A stretch of 64,000 nt of DNA from Clostridia bacterium (GCA_017474125.1 JAFVIF010000077.1:1-64000); one strand, 5' to 3'; shown: positions 1-8,537, counted from the first letter of the stretch. The notes: generated by a model not told the origin, from the letters alone. Translations and numbers: made by a program.

Positions 1-1
1 A

Positions 2-175
2 ACGGTAACAGAAGTTAATAACAAAAACTTTAGAGTTGCATCTTATTATCTAAATGATAACGACGAATGGATATGTTTTGAAGACTATAGTTCAGATAGT
101 AAATGGTTTTGCTTTATTACTGCTCACTTGACTGAATCAAGTGAAACAATAAAAACATACAAGTTAGAAATATAA
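2..175 (+). CDS. 3' end of an unidentified protein gene (partial)
   Basis: An open frame enters from the left edge and ends at the TAA at 173-175, giving 57 C-terminal residues ending in KLEI. The segment is rich in aromatic and acidic residues (WICFED, KWFCFIT), with a beta-strand-like pattern. No family is recognised. A good hairpin terminator follows within 10 bases, which supports this being the true end of a transcribed gene. The base composition is more AT-rich than most of the window. Confidence 0.5.
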   Translation, partial: TVTEVNNKNFRVASYYLNDNDEWICFEDYSSDSKWFCFITAHLTESSETIKTYKLEI

Positions 176-182
176 CCATAAG

Positions 183-218
183 AGCGAGGTGAATTTCACC
201 TCGCTTTTGCTATGTATA
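183..218 (+). terminator. Hairpin terminator, left copy of a repeated element
   Basis: AGCGAGGTG-AATTT-CACCTCGCT is followed by TTT. The right arm plus the trailing TTTTGCTATGTATA recurs at 1144-1178 after the next gene, so this is also a direct repeat. Confidence 0.75.
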
Positions 219-308
219 GGTCAAAATATACTGTTTTTCGTCAAAAATTTTTCTTAAAAAGATGCTCGCACCGTCCTGCTGTAAACACCGAAGATGCATA
301 TTAACCGA

Positions 309-337
309 TTTACTTTTTGCTTTTTTTGTGGTATAGT
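309..337 (+). promoter_or_regulatory. Sigma-A promoter of the tauE-like gene
   Basis: TTTACT (309-314), 17-base spacer, TATAGT (332-337). The RBS GAGGTGA at 344-350 precedes the TTG start. Confidence 0.55.
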
Positions 338-354
338 ATTGCAGAGGTGATACT

Positions 355-1134
355 TTGAATATTTGGATTGTTTTGCTCGTGACTTTTTTTGCAGGTATGG
401 GCGCAGGACTGGGGACCGGTTTTGCCGGTATGAGTGCCGCCGCTGTAATCAGCCCAATGCTGATTACTTTCCTTGGGATTGAACCCTACACCGCAGTAGG
501 TATTGCCCTTGCCTCCGATGTACTGGCTAGTGCGGTTTCAGCCTACACCTATGGAAAAAATAAAAACTTAGATATTAAAAACGGCGTGCTTATGATGGCC
601 ATGGTTTTGCTGTTCACAGTTGTGGGAAGCTATGTTTCCAGTGTTGTACCTGCCCAAACCATGGGGGGCTTCAGCACGTTTATGACGCTGATTTTGGGTG
701 TCAAGTTTATTGTGAGGCCGGTTATGACCACCAAGCAGGAAATGGAGGCAGTTAGCAGAAAAAAGAAAATCGCAGGGTCGATCCTTTGCGGTATTTTTAT
801 CGGCTTCATCTGCGGCTTTGTAGGCGCCGGCGGAGGCATGATGATGCTCCTTATCCTCACCTCTGTGTTGGGATATGAGTTAAAGACCGCTGTAGGCACC
901 AGCGTATTTATTATGACCTTTACTGCGTTGACAGGCTCGGTTTCTCATTTTTCTTTTGGGGATTCTCCGAATATTACTGTTATGGCGCTGTGCATCCTTT
1001 TCACCTTTGTTTGGGCAAGGATTGCCGCAGTGTTCGCAAACAAAGCAAAGCCTGAGACCCTCAATAGGGCCGTTGGCATCGTGCTGGTCCTTTTGGGCGT
1101 TGTGATTCTCGGATTTGAATATTTGATAAAATAA
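355..1134 (+). CDS. TauE/SafE (TSUP) family anion permease
   Basis: This 259-residue protein is a polytopic membrane protein of the TSUP family, which moves sulfur-containing or organic anions. It shows two related halves, each opening with a glycine-rich segment (GAGLGTGFAG near residue 15, GFVGAGGGMMM near 155), which is the hallmark of the family. It is full length, unlike the split version at 20777-21525. The start is TTG, chosen because GAGGTGA lies 5-11 bases upstream. It is a monocistron bracketed by two near-identical hairpin terminators, and there are no pathway genes beside it, so the substrate cannot be assigned. Confidence 0.85.
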   Translation: MNIWIVLLVTFFAGMGAGLGTGFAGMSAAAVISPMLITFLGIEPYTAVGIALASDVLASAVSAYTYGKNKNLDIKNGVLMMAMVLLFTVVGSYVSSVVPAQTMGGFSTFMTLILGVKFIVRPVMTTKQEMEAVSRKKKIAGSILCGIFIGFICGFVGAGGGMMMLLILTSVLGYELKTAVGTSVFIMTFTALTGSVSHFSFGDSPNITVMALCILFTFVWARIAAVFANKAKPETLNRAVGIVLVLLGVVILGFEYLIK

Positions 1135-1143
1135 TGAAACAAA

Positions 1144-1178
1144 AGCGAGGGGAATACCCCTCGCTTTTGCTATGTATA
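1144..1178 (+). terminator. Hairpin terminator, right copy of the repeated element
   Basis: AGCGAGGGG-AATA-CCCCTCGCT is followed by TTTTGCTATGTATA. The sequence from the right arm onward is almost identical to 183-218. Confidence 0.8.
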
Positions 1179-1339
1179 TCATTGGTGTTTTAATAACGCA
1201 AGCATCAATTCTGCGTACTGTTCTCGTTTGCTTTCATATATACAAAAATCTCCTTGTTATATTTCGTAGTGGACGACGCCTACATTGTCCTGCAAGGATT
1301 TCGCAAACCCGAACGGGCTGTCGTGTACACCCGCCTTTT
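1179..1339 (-). pseudogene. Gap with two short coding-like remnants
   Basis: On the minus strand one short open stretch immediately after the stop of the NUDIX-TIR gene reads KKAGVHDSPFGFAKSLQD and ends at a stop at 1257-1259. A second reads YESKREQYAELMLALLKHQ and ends at 1179-1181. Both have protein-like composition but no start or full domain. They look like C-terminal leftovers of decayed genes at the edge of an accessory region. Family not recognised. Confidence 0.3.
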
Positions 1340-2605
1340 TTATAAATTACTGTAGCACTGAAGTAAACGTTCACAGGAGGGGTCACCGAGAGCGAACATA
1401 GAAACGTTTATATGCCCCGTATCGTCGTCGTAATGGAATAAGGTTTTAAAAAGCCGTAGCTTGTCCTTATCCGCCAAGTCGGAATGAATCCAGTTATTAA
1501 TGGTTGCTTTAACAAAGGTATGGTCGATATCCACCAAAACAACTATATGAGGAATTTTGTTTTCAAGGATAAGCCTTGCTTCCTCGTAGCAGGCGGTACT
1601 ACGTATTAAATAATCCTTGTTAATAAAGAGTATGGCTTTATTACAGGTTTCGGAATTAAGAGCCTTACGAACGTCCTCAATCCAGTTTTCGGCAACGTTT
1701 TTACGGTCAATCCAAAGATTATTTAGGGGTGGCGAGTTTTTGTCGCAGAAAGTCCATACGTTTTTTCCGCTTGTGGAATTATAGCTTATAAAGGTGAATT
1801 CCTTAAGGGTATCGGCCTTTTCGATAAGCGGCCAAGACTCATAGGCGGGCGGAATTTCGGCTTGGGAGCGAGCCTTGTGAAATTTACCGCTGTGCTTGTT
1901 TCTTTTTAAACGCTTTTCTTCTTCAAAAAGAATTTTATAGGTGTGGTTGGATATAGTTTGAATTTGATTTCCGCCGGTTCTGCCAAGCTCATAAATTTCC
2001 TCTTTTGTAGCAAAGTAATACACGTTGCTTTCGTGCTCCATAAGCTTTAGGAAAACCTTTTCCTGCTGAGGAGTAGGGTATAATTCAACAACGTCGGCTA
2101 TGCGTACCTGCATATCTCTTTCACCCATTCTGCTCGATTCAATGTGAGTGCCGCAGCAACGGTACTTTATTTCATCAAAAACCGAATAATCTATACCGTC
2201 GATTCTGTCAAGTATTTCCTCCTTGAATTCGCGGTATAAATTAGCCTGCGTTTCTCTGCCTTTTTCGCTGTTGAACCATCTTTTGAATTTTGAAACCTTG
2301 TTTCTCGGCATAATAATACGCAAATCACAGTCAAGGTCCTCGCCTGTGCCGAAGCGCATACACTGAGCGGCATTCATTTTATCCAAAATATCGGCATCGG
2401 TGTACTTATATACTCCGCCCACCGGCTGAAAGGTATTTCTGCCTTGCTCGTCCCTGACCAACAGGTATTTACCGTTAATATAAATTCGGAATAAATATGC
2501 GCAGGAAAAACGAACCTTTTTTGCTCCAAAATAATTAATAATAAAAATCCCTCTTTTCGGATTATTTGCACTTGCATTAAAACGTAGGGCATTTAATAAA
2601 AGCAA
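1340..2605 (-). CDS. SMODS-associated-NUDIX-like domain fused to a TIR domain
   Basis: 421 residues. Residues about 28-200 resemble the SMODS-associated NUDIX (Cap16-type) domain: VRFSCAYLFRI, QPVGGVYKY, and a NUDIX-like helix RETxxxxYREFKEEI at 117-131. Those domains are thought to sense or process nucleotide signals. Residues about 268-380 look like a TIR domain: FTFISYNS at 270-277 and STACYEEARLIL at 336-347, where E341 or E342 fits the NADase glutamate. The start is TTG with AGGT upstream, and no in-frame ATG precedes the conserved region. Last gene of a three-gene operon, 14 bases after the TIR-methyltransferase. Function as immune effector or sensor is inferred. Confidence 0.65.
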   Translation of the reverse strand: MLLLNALRFNASANNPKRGIFIINYFGAKKVRFSCAYLFRIYINGKYLLVRDEQGRNTFQPVGGVYKYTDADILDKMNAAQCMRFGTGEDLDCDLRIIMPRNKVSKFKRWFNSEKGRETQANLYREFKEEILDRIDGIDYSVFDEIKYRCCGTHIESSRMGERDMQVRIADVVELYPTPQQEKVFLKLMEHESNVYYFATKEEIYELGRTGGNQIQTISNHTYKILFEEEKRLKRNKHSGKFHKARSQAEIPPAYESWPLIEKADTLKEFTFISYNSTSGKNVWTFCDKNSPPLNNLWIDRKNVAENWIEDVRKALNSETCNKAILFINKDYLIRSTACYEEARLILENKIPHIVVLVDIDHTFVKATINNWIHSDLADKDKLRLFKTLFHYDDDTGHINVSMFALGDPSCERLLQCYSNL

Positions 2606-2619
2606 AGCTACCTGCTTAA

Positions 2620-3939
2620 TTAATCGCCTCTGCGCGCCGACATAAGCATAAAGCCCAAATTGAAGAAATTATCCTTGTTTTTGAATTCCACTCTTTTGAG
2701 CTTATAGCAATCGTTAAACCAATCGAGCTCGGCTTTAATAACGCGGTTTTCGGGGTCGATTTCGTGCATTTTTTGAAGGTCATCCAAAATAAAGCTGAAA
2801 TATACGTCAAACAGCTCGCCCCGTTCGGAACGGCTAAGCCCTGCGGTGGACAGGCCTATTTTGTGGAGGGTGACGTTGCTGAGCCCGGAATTGTACATAT
2901 AGCTGTAAACCTGACGTCCGCTGTGGCGGAAGCCCGAATATAAGGTTTCGTGACAGATATCGACGGCTCTGCGGTAAAAACCGTCGGTATCGGGATAAGC
3001 GACGGTAAAGCCGTCGTCAATATCTAAAGCGATAATAATGCCGTCGTCGGAAAGATGATCCTCTAAAACGTCTAACAAAACCTCGGGAGACTGAATGTGC
3101 AAAAGCACCATAGAAATATTGATTACGTCAAAGGCTTCAATGCCTAATTCTTTTTTAATCTCTTTTAGTCTGTTGCTGAAATCATCCGCCTCGCAGTCGG
3201 CAACAAAAAAGTGAGAATCGGGATACAGCGCCCGTCCCTCGGATAATGCTTCCTCCTCGCGGTCAATACCGATATATTTGGTGATACCGTTACAGCCCTC
3301 AAGAAGTAATTTTGCCTGAGTGCCCGTATTACAGCCCACGTCTAAAAAGGAAGCATTTTCAAAGTCCTTTAAAATCGACTCGTAGCTTTCTTTTGCAAAT
3401 TTTAATATAAACTTGTGCTGATGGGAAAGTCTTTCGCGTTCAAAGGCCTCACCGAAAAACATTAAATCGTTTTTACTTCTTACGGGGCGGAACAGCATTT
3501 CCGCCTTGCTTAAGGCCTTTATGGCCTTTTCGTCACCGAGGAGAGCGCAAACCTCCTCGCTGATGTGCTGAGAAAGCATTGAGGTATGTATATCGCAAAG
3601 CGGCTTCATTTGAGAAACCGAGCAGAGGTATTGAAGCGATTTTCTCGGACGGCAGTTGTCAAGGTTGTAAACCAAAATAGGGGCGTTTTTTGCCACTGCA
3701 ATAATTTCACGCAAAACCTCGTCCGACTGATTGGAATGCTCGTTTAAAAACAGAACGAACAGCTTTGTTTTTTCCAAAATATCGGGAATTTTTTCGGCGT
3801 AGTTTTGCAGGGGGGAGATATCTCTTTCGGCATACCAACAGGTCCAGCCGAGCTTTTCTATCATTTCGGCTGTTTCAATAACCAAATTTTTGGTGCTGTC
3901 GGTGTGGTGGCTCAAAAAAACGTCAATCGATTTATTCAT
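2620..3939 (-). CDS. TIR domain fused to a class I SAM-dependent methyltransferase
   Basis: 439 residues. The N-terminal TIR domain (about 4-125) has DVFLSHHTDS, GWTCWYAERDI at 31-41 and SDEVLREI at 72-79, with E78 as likely catalytic glutamate, the pattern of bacterial NAD-consuming TIRs such as ThsB. A linker leads to a class I methyltransferase (about 185-340): SAM motif I FLDVGCNTGT at 198-207, acidic D226 after the second strand, VADCEADD, and a DVINISMVLLHI strand. The start overlaps the upstream membrane gene by 8 bases with GGAGGAAGCA before the ATG, so the two are translationally coupled. The methyl acceptor is unknown. A TIR-methyltransferase fusion is unusual. Confidence 0.75.
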   Translation of the reverse strand: MNKSIDVFLSHHTDSTKNLVIETAEMIEKLGWTCWYAERDISPLQNYAEKIPDILEKTKLFVLFLNEHSNQSDEVLREIIAVAKNAPILVYNLDNCRPRKSLQYLCSVSQMKPLCDIHTSMLSQHISEEVCALLGDEKAIKALSKAEMLFRPVRSKNDLMFFGEAFERERLSHQHKFILKFAKESYESILKDFENASFLDVGCNTGTQAKLLLEGCNGITKYIGIDREEEALSEGRALYPDSHFFVADCEADDFSNRLKEIKKELGIEAFDVINISMVLLHIQSPEVLLDVLEDHLSDDGIIIALDIDDGFTVAYPDTDGFYRRAVDICHETLYSGFRHSGRQVYSYMYNSGLSNVTLHKIGLSTAGLSRSERGELFDVYFSFILDDLQKMHEIDPENRVIKAELDWFNDCYKLKRVEFKNKDNFFNLGFMLMSARRGD

Positions 3940-6022
3940 TGCTTCCTCCTACTGAAGACTCTTCCTTTTTTACAGGCCTTTCAACAATTCCAAAGCCCAT
4001 ATTATAAAGCATATCAATACAGGCTATTAAAATATCGTCGCTTGTGTAGTTTTCAAATTCCAGCTCCTTGCACTCAAGTCCCGTCATTTCGGTTTTAAGC
4101 CTTTGGAACTCCTTCGCAACCCCTACTAAGCCCGAATAGGTGGTAAGGCAGGCGTGCTTCGTAAGGGGGAAGTTTTTAGTTTCGGCCTTGTACCTTGTTT
4201 TATCGCCCTTCGTTTTTGCTGTAACCTTCATTTCAGAAATGGGCATAGGTGTAATTTCGTTCAGCAAATGATAAGCGTTCCAACGGTATTTTTCGGCGGC
4301 AAGGACGGTATTTTTGGCACAGCAATAAACGAACTGCTCAAAGCCTTTTTTGCTTTGGTCGGTTACGTAGAGCTGTTTAAGGGCGTCAGCCGCATTTTTG
4401 TTATGGTGCCCCTTAGCAAAGTCAAAGCCTAAAAGGTGAAGCTTTAAGCGAAGATTAAGGGCGGCGTACAGGTTGGAATATTTGGTGAAGCGCTCCATCT
4501 TTTCCCATTCGTTTTTAATTGCGCTGTCCTTTTTGTCCTTCTCATATAGGCGCGTGTAATATTCGTTGATTTTATAGGCGAGGCCGAAAAGTGTATCGTT
4601 TATAATGTGCTCCTGAGTAAATATGCTGTCTTCACCCGCAAGGTAGGTTGTTTGAGCGTCGTCCTCAATGTGAACCGTTTTACTGCGGATAAATACGTGA
4701 TAGTTGTCGTTTCTGCCCAAAGCATTGCGTAAACGGGTGCCTGCTTCAATATTTTTATAGGTGTCGCCTGCGTCAACTATAACGTAGGTGAAGGAATTGC
4801 TTTGGCTTATGATTTCCTCCGCTTTGCTGAGGGCTTCTCTGCCGTAGGGGTCAAGGCTGTGTACCGTAGTGTCAAAGGATAGGGGAGGCAGGGTATGATA
4901 GCTGCTCTTGTTTTCGGGCGTTGCCAATTTGCTCAGGGATTTTTTAACGCCGTTTATCAGCCAATCGCTTTCATCAATACCCAAATCAAATAAATGATAA
5001 TTAATTACAAAGGGTAAATATTCGCCGTTTTCATAGGTTACAAGGTGGTTATTAAGCAGAAAATGATTGTACATTTCACGGTTAAGGGTGTTGTAGCCTA
5101 TGTAAATTACGTTCAGCTTTTTATCTTTTTTAACACATTTATTTTCATCCAAAAAGTCTTGCGGCATATATTCGGTTATGGGGTGGCAGAAGGCAAAATC
5201 CAAGGATAAAAGCTCTGTAGGACAAAAGGTGAAAATGCGGTCGTGGTATTGGCTTTTTTGTATTATCTCCTTGCGTATTGTCCAAGCCTTTTGGTCTTCG
5301 ATTTGAACGTAAAGCTTTATGTTTTTCTTGCTGTCGGTATTGCTTAAATAGGAAATAAAGGTGTTTATGATTTTAAGGTTTTCTTCGGTTGTACCCGGGC
5401 AGATAATATTAAAATCTACATTTTCGGTAAGAAGCTTTCCTGCAAGCAATTCTTCACAAAAGGCCTTGCGAATAACGGGGAAGCCGCGTTCCATAAGGCG
5501 AAGAGCGCCGTCGCGGTCCATTTCCTTTTCGGGGATAATAACCGCGCCGCTGTTCTGCGCAAAGCGTATGGCGTTTTCACTTGTGCCCAAAACAATATTA
5601 CAAACCCTTTGGCGTAACGTTCTGCGTAAACGGAAGCGGTTTCTGATGGTAAGGTTAAAGGCCTGAAGTGCTACGTTAACGGTAGCAAGGGGGGCAAGGA
5701 ATGAGCCGAGAGTATAAACAATAGTGAAAAACGGAATGCTTTCGGAAATATTGCTTGCGGCATCGGGGCGCCATTCACCTACAAAAGCCTTAAGGCAGGC
5801 ACCTACAAATTCCAGCATATCAAGAACGGCGTTGCCGTCCTGCTTTATCACAAGCCTTGAATAGCCGTAGGCAACGGCATAAAGGGCGAAATTAATACAA
5901 AAGGAAAGTATTAAGAATAAAAGAGAATGATTCCTTTGCTTTTTACCCGTCCATTCAAAAATAAAAAAGGCAAGAAGCAAAATTTCTGCAATAAATAAAG
6001 TTATAGTAAATAAATGCCACAT
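3932..6022 (-). CDS. Membrane protein with RCK/TrkA-N-like and RyR-like regions
   Basis: 696 residues from the ATG at 6022. Hydrophobic segments near 1-23, 34-53 and 97-120 look like membrane spans. A basic stretch (RNRFRLRRTLRQR) leads into a Rossmann-like VCNIVLGTSENAIRFA, as in RCK/TrkA-N channel regulators, and a second nucleotide-binding-like fold may follow (KLNVIYIGY). Near the C-terminus AAEKYRWNAYHLL and KHACLTTYSGL resemble the RyR domain known from bacterial conflict systems. A TTG start at 6067 is rejected because it lies between the -35 and -10 boxes, whereas the 6022 ATG has TAGGTG upstream. Likely a membrane effector or channel of the TIR operon; function inferred. Confidence 0.6.
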   Translation of the reverse strand: MWHLFTITLFIAEILLLAFFIFEWTGKKQRNHSLLFLILSFCINFALYAVAYGYSRLVIKQDGNAVLDMLEFVGACLKAFVGEWRPDAASNISESIPFFTIVYTLGSFLAPLATVNVALQAFNLTIRNRFRLRRTLRQRVCNIVLGTSENAIRFAQNSGAVIIPEKEMDRDGALRLMERGFPVIRKAFCEELLAGKLLTENVDFNIICPGTTEENLKIINTFISYLSNTDSKKNIKLYVQIEDQKAWTIRKEIIQKSQYHDRIFTFCPTELLSLDFAFCHPITEYMPQDFLDENKCVKKDKKLNVIYIGYNTLNREMYNHFLLNNHLVTYENGEYLPFVINYHLFDLGIDESDWLINGVKKSLSKLATPENKSSYHTLPPLSFDTTVHSLDPYGREALSKAEEIISQSNSFTYVIVDAGDTYKNIEAGTRLRNALGRNDNYHVFIRSKTVHIEDDAQTTYLAGEDSIFTQEHIINDTLFGLAYKINEYYTRLYEKDKKDSAIKNEWEKMERFTKYSNLYAALNLRLKLHLLGFDFAKGHHNKNAADALKQLYVTDQSKKGFEQFVYCCAKNTVLAAEKYRWNAYHLLNEITPMPISEMKVTAKTKGDKTRYKAETKNFPLTKHACLTTYSGLVGVAKEFQRLKTEMTGLECKELEFENYTSDDILIACIDMLYNMGFGIVERPVKKEESSVGGSNE

Positions 6023-6055
6023 AAAAACACCTAAATTCCTTAAATTTACAAAATA

Positions 6056-6084
6056 ATTGTAGCACAAAACAATTTTTTTGTAAA
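6056..6084 (-). promoter_or_regulatory. Promoter of the TIR operon
   Basis: On the minus strand TTTACA (6084-6079), 17 bases, TACAAT (6061-6056). Transcription would start near 6049, upstream of the ATG at 6022. This gives the three-gene module its own promoter and excludes the TTG start at 6067. Confidence 0.65.
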
Positions 6085-6139
6085 GACGATAATAATTAGG
6101 TCGAACACGGTAGAAAAATATTGATTTTAAAAGGAAAAA

Positions 6140-6298
6140 TTGGTAACCTATACCTTATCCGACGGAAACGACGACCGACTGCTCATAGGTGTAGCCGAAA
6201 GATATAAAACAGCTTTTTACATAGTTATAGAGGATACCAAAGACTCTCCAAATCCCATGACTATAGCAAATAAGCTGGTTGCATTACTTCCAAATTAA
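6140..6298 (+). CDS. Possible small protein or gene remnant (52 aa)
   Basis: A TTG-initiated frame 4 bases after AAGGA encodes 52 residues (VTYTLSDGNDDRLL, then AERYKTAFYIVIEDTKD) and ends at a TAA just before a strong terminator. The amino-acid composition is protein-like. It has no recognised family and could be the 3' remnant of a longer gene, because the frame is closed upstream by a TAA. Confidence 0.3.
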   Translation: MVTYTLSDGNDDRLLIGVAERYKTAFYIVIEDTKDSPNPMTIANKLVALLPN

Positions 6299-6303
6299 AC
6301 AAA

Positions 6304-6337
6304 AAAACCGCAACGGGGGCATCTTCGTTGCGGTTTT
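6304..6337. terminator. Bidirectional terminator
   Basis: AAAACCGCAACG - 10-base loop - CGTTGCGGTTTT. A-rich and T-rich flanks serve both the small plus-strand frame and the minus-strand transglutaminase gene. Confidence 0.8.
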
Positions 6338-6342
6338 ATTTT

Positions 6343-7506
6343 TTATCGGTAGACAGAAATTGTGCAGTGCTCCTTATTGTAGGTTAAGTATTTGAAATCT
6401 TCAAATCCGGCTATGCTTTTAAATCTGCCGCTTTTAAATAAATCGTAATAGGCTGTCGTTAAATCCTTAAAGGAGCTGAACTTTATGTGTGCCGCATTTT
6501 TATTTGCTTGCATACTTAAAATTTCTTTTGCGCGGTCAATTTGGTAGGAATCCAAATAGTATGATTTTTTAACAAAATAGTTATACTTTGTATCATTGCA
6601 AACAGGCGCCTTAAAGGGCATGGTTACCTGATGGGTTTTGTTAAGCTCCTTGGTGGTAATAAAGGCGTAATTATAAAAGGGAGCCTCCTTTTCAAGGTCG
6701 TAATCGTCCCAGGTTACGTCAACGTAATAGCCCTTTCCGTCTATGTAAACGCAGTTCCAGGCGTGGGCGCCGCCTGCATCTCCCGAAACATAGGAGCATT
6801 CATAGCCAAGCATATTCATAATAAGCTGAAAAGCCTTGGCATAGCCCGCGCAAACTGTTTTTTTATTAATAAGACAGCCGTATGCCGAGAAAATGTATTC
6901 GTTTGAAGGTGAATGCTCTGTTTTTTCGTATTCCTCAAGACCTTTAGTGTCGTATATTGCATTTTCAATAAGGTAATCGTGCACGAAAACCATTTGCTCA
7001 AATACGTCACCGGAGTGCTCCCTTGCCAAGGCGGCAACCCTGTCCACCTCGGTGTTCAGCTTTTCAAGCTTTCCCTTATGGTCAAAAAGAGAAGAAACGT
7101 AGTTAAAGTAAATGGGCTCTGCCGTTATCGTACCCGTATCGGAGTCCTTCGCACGGGTAAGAGTGGCGTCATAGCCGCATCTGAACCAAAAGAATTCGGG
7201 GTGGTCGTACTGTAGTGCAATTAAGGCGTCGAGGGTATAGGTGTTAAAATCATCAACCTTAACGTTTTCCAAAACCACCTCGTCATCGGCATTTTTTACC
7301 GCTTCAAAAAAGGAGGAATATACCTTTTTTTGAAAATCGTTAAGCTGATTGTAATATGGGCCGTAAACCGCTTCCTCGTCCGACGGAACGTAAGAGGGAA
7401 TGTAAGAGGAAAAATCGTAGCTGTTAGCAGAATTATCGTTGGCTAAATAATAGGCGGCACCGAGGGCGATAATGAAAATAAGCAGGTAGCTTAAATACTT
7501 TTTCAT
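6343..7506 (-). CDS. Membrane-anchored transglutaminase-like protein
   Basis: 387 residues with an N-terminal signal anchor (about 4-21) and an extracellular body. The transglutaminase/cysteine-protease triad is visible: C219 in KKTVCAGYAKAFQ, H248 in GGAHAWN, D263 in YYVDVTWDD. Bacterial members mostly act as secreted peptidases or cross-linking enzymes of the envelope; the substrate here is unknown. Its ATG overlaps the stop of the PrsW-like gene by one base (TAATG), so the two are one operon. A shared bidirectional terminator lies immediately downstream. Confidence 0.85.
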   Translation of the reverse strand: MKKYLSYLLIFIIALGAAYYLANDNSANSYDFSSYIPSYVPSDEEAVYGPYYNQLNDFQKKVYSSFFEAVKNADDEVVLENVKVDDFNTYTLDALIALQYDHPEFFWFRCGYDATLTRAKDSDTGTITAEPIYFNYVSSLFDHKGKLEKLNTEVDRVAALAREHSGDVFEQMVFVHDYLIENAIYDTKGLEEYEKTEHSPSNEYIFSAYGCLINKKTVCAGYAKAFQLIMNMLGYECSYVSGDAGGAHAWNCVYIDGKGYYVDVTWDDYDLEKEAPFYNYAFITTKELNKTHQVTMPFKAPVCNDTKYNYFVKKSYYLDSYQIDRAKEILSMQANKNAAHIKFSSFKDLTTAYYDLFKSGRFKSIAGFEDFKYLTYNKEHCTISVYR

Positions 7507-8396
7507 TATTCTGCCTCCTTTTCTTCGGCTTCAATGGCTTCTTTTATTTGCTCGGCGCTTAAACTCGGGTGGCCCTTGGCGATTATGCGGTAAAGGAAAC
7601 GGCCGTAGCTTGCATCCTTTAGAGCAATACCGTTTACGGTAATAAAGGAAAAGCCGAAAAGAAGGAATACGGCAAGATAGAAAATAAAGGAGGAGGCATC
7701 GTATTTTATTTTACCTGCAAGAATATACAAGCTGTTTATTGCTAAGGGGATAAAAAGACTGCCCATAAGCCAAACGGCAGAGGAACGTATGTTGTCCTTT
7801 TCTATAACTCCTGCCCTTAAAAGGTCGTTTTCTATGGCATTTGCCGTAAAGCGCATATGCCACATAGTGTAATAATAACCCATAAGAACACCTATAAAAA
7901 GGTGACAGGGGACCGAGGTAATAAGCTTTTCAACAATCATATCGGTGTCGTTTTGCATAATAAAATGCAGGTTTTCGCATACTGCAAAGCCTAAGGAAAT
8001 AAATACCGAATAAACTACTCCGTCGAAAAGGTAGTTGAAATTTTTGTTTTTTCTTGTTATTAAAAACAAGACGAGCCACCTTATTAAAATGCTTATTAAG
8101 GAATAGCCAAAAACGGCGCAAAGTGATAAATGCAAAATTTCGGTGGATGGTGAAGCGTAATTAACCGCGCCCTCGGCAGTTATTTCAATTTTGCTTTTAA
8201 ATATTAAATCAATCAGCGACGTAGAGTATTTTTGAATAAAAAACGAGGGTATATAGGCGGCAAAGCCCGATAAAAACAAGATTAAAAGTAAGCCGACAGG
8301 CTCCCTTTCAATACGGTCCTTATAGAAAATATAGACGCATAAAATAAGTGCAGGCAAAACCGCGACTATAGACAGCTCAAAGGAAAAATGGTTCAT
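7506..8396 (-). CDS. PrsW-like intramembrane metalloprotease
   Basis: 296 residues with about eight membrane spans. It carries the glutamate and histidine motifs of the PrsW/CPBP-like family: EREPVGLLL near residue 31, GFAVCENLHFI near 141, and CHLFIGVLMGYYY near 167. In Bacillus subtilis PrsW cleaves the anti-sigma factor RsiW. The start has GAGGGGG upstream. It is translationally coupled to the transglutaminase-like gene. Whether it acts on an anti-sigma factor here is unknown, though an ECF-like promoter motif occurs elsewhere in the window. Confidence 0.75.
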   Translation of the reverse strand: MNHFSFELSIVAVLPALILCVYIFYKDRIEREPVGLLLILFLSGFAAYIPSFFIQKYSTSLIDLIFKSKIEITAEGAVNYASPSTEILHLSLCAVFGYSLISILIRWLVLFLITRKNKNFNYLFDGVVYSVFISLGFAVCENLHFIMQNDTDMIVEKLITSVPCHLFIGVLMGYYYTMWHMRFTANAIENDLLRAGVIEKDNIRSSAVWLMGSLFIPLAINSLYILAGKIKYDASSFIFYLAVFLLFGFSFITVNGIALKDASYGRFLYRIIAKGHPSLSAEQIKEAIEAEEKEAE

Positions 8397-8508
8397 ATTA
8401 TCCCCCTCATTATTAAAACTTTATACGAATTTTAACACACTAAGAGAAAAAGTGCAATATATGTAGCTGTGATAAAAGCTGAGGCTGTGACTTTTTGCTT
8501 TGAAAATA

Positions 8509-8537
8509 TTGACCTTTTTACGTATAATTGATATAAT
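8509..8537 (+). promoter_or_regulatory. Sigma-A promoter of the MFS-nadE pair
   Basis: TTGACC (8509-8514), 17 bases, TATAAT (8532-8537). Confidence 0.7.

Noticed and set aside
1340..6022. CBASS operon, because of the SMODS-associated-NUDIX-like domain
   Set aside because: No CD-NTase, Cap2/Cap3 or HORMA gene lies in the operon or nearby, so only a CBASS-related domain can be claimed.
6023..6067. Extended N-terminus of the membrane protein from a TTG at 6067
   Set aside because: The TTG falls between the -35 and -10 boxes of the operon promoter and has no RBS; the ATG at 6022 has one.
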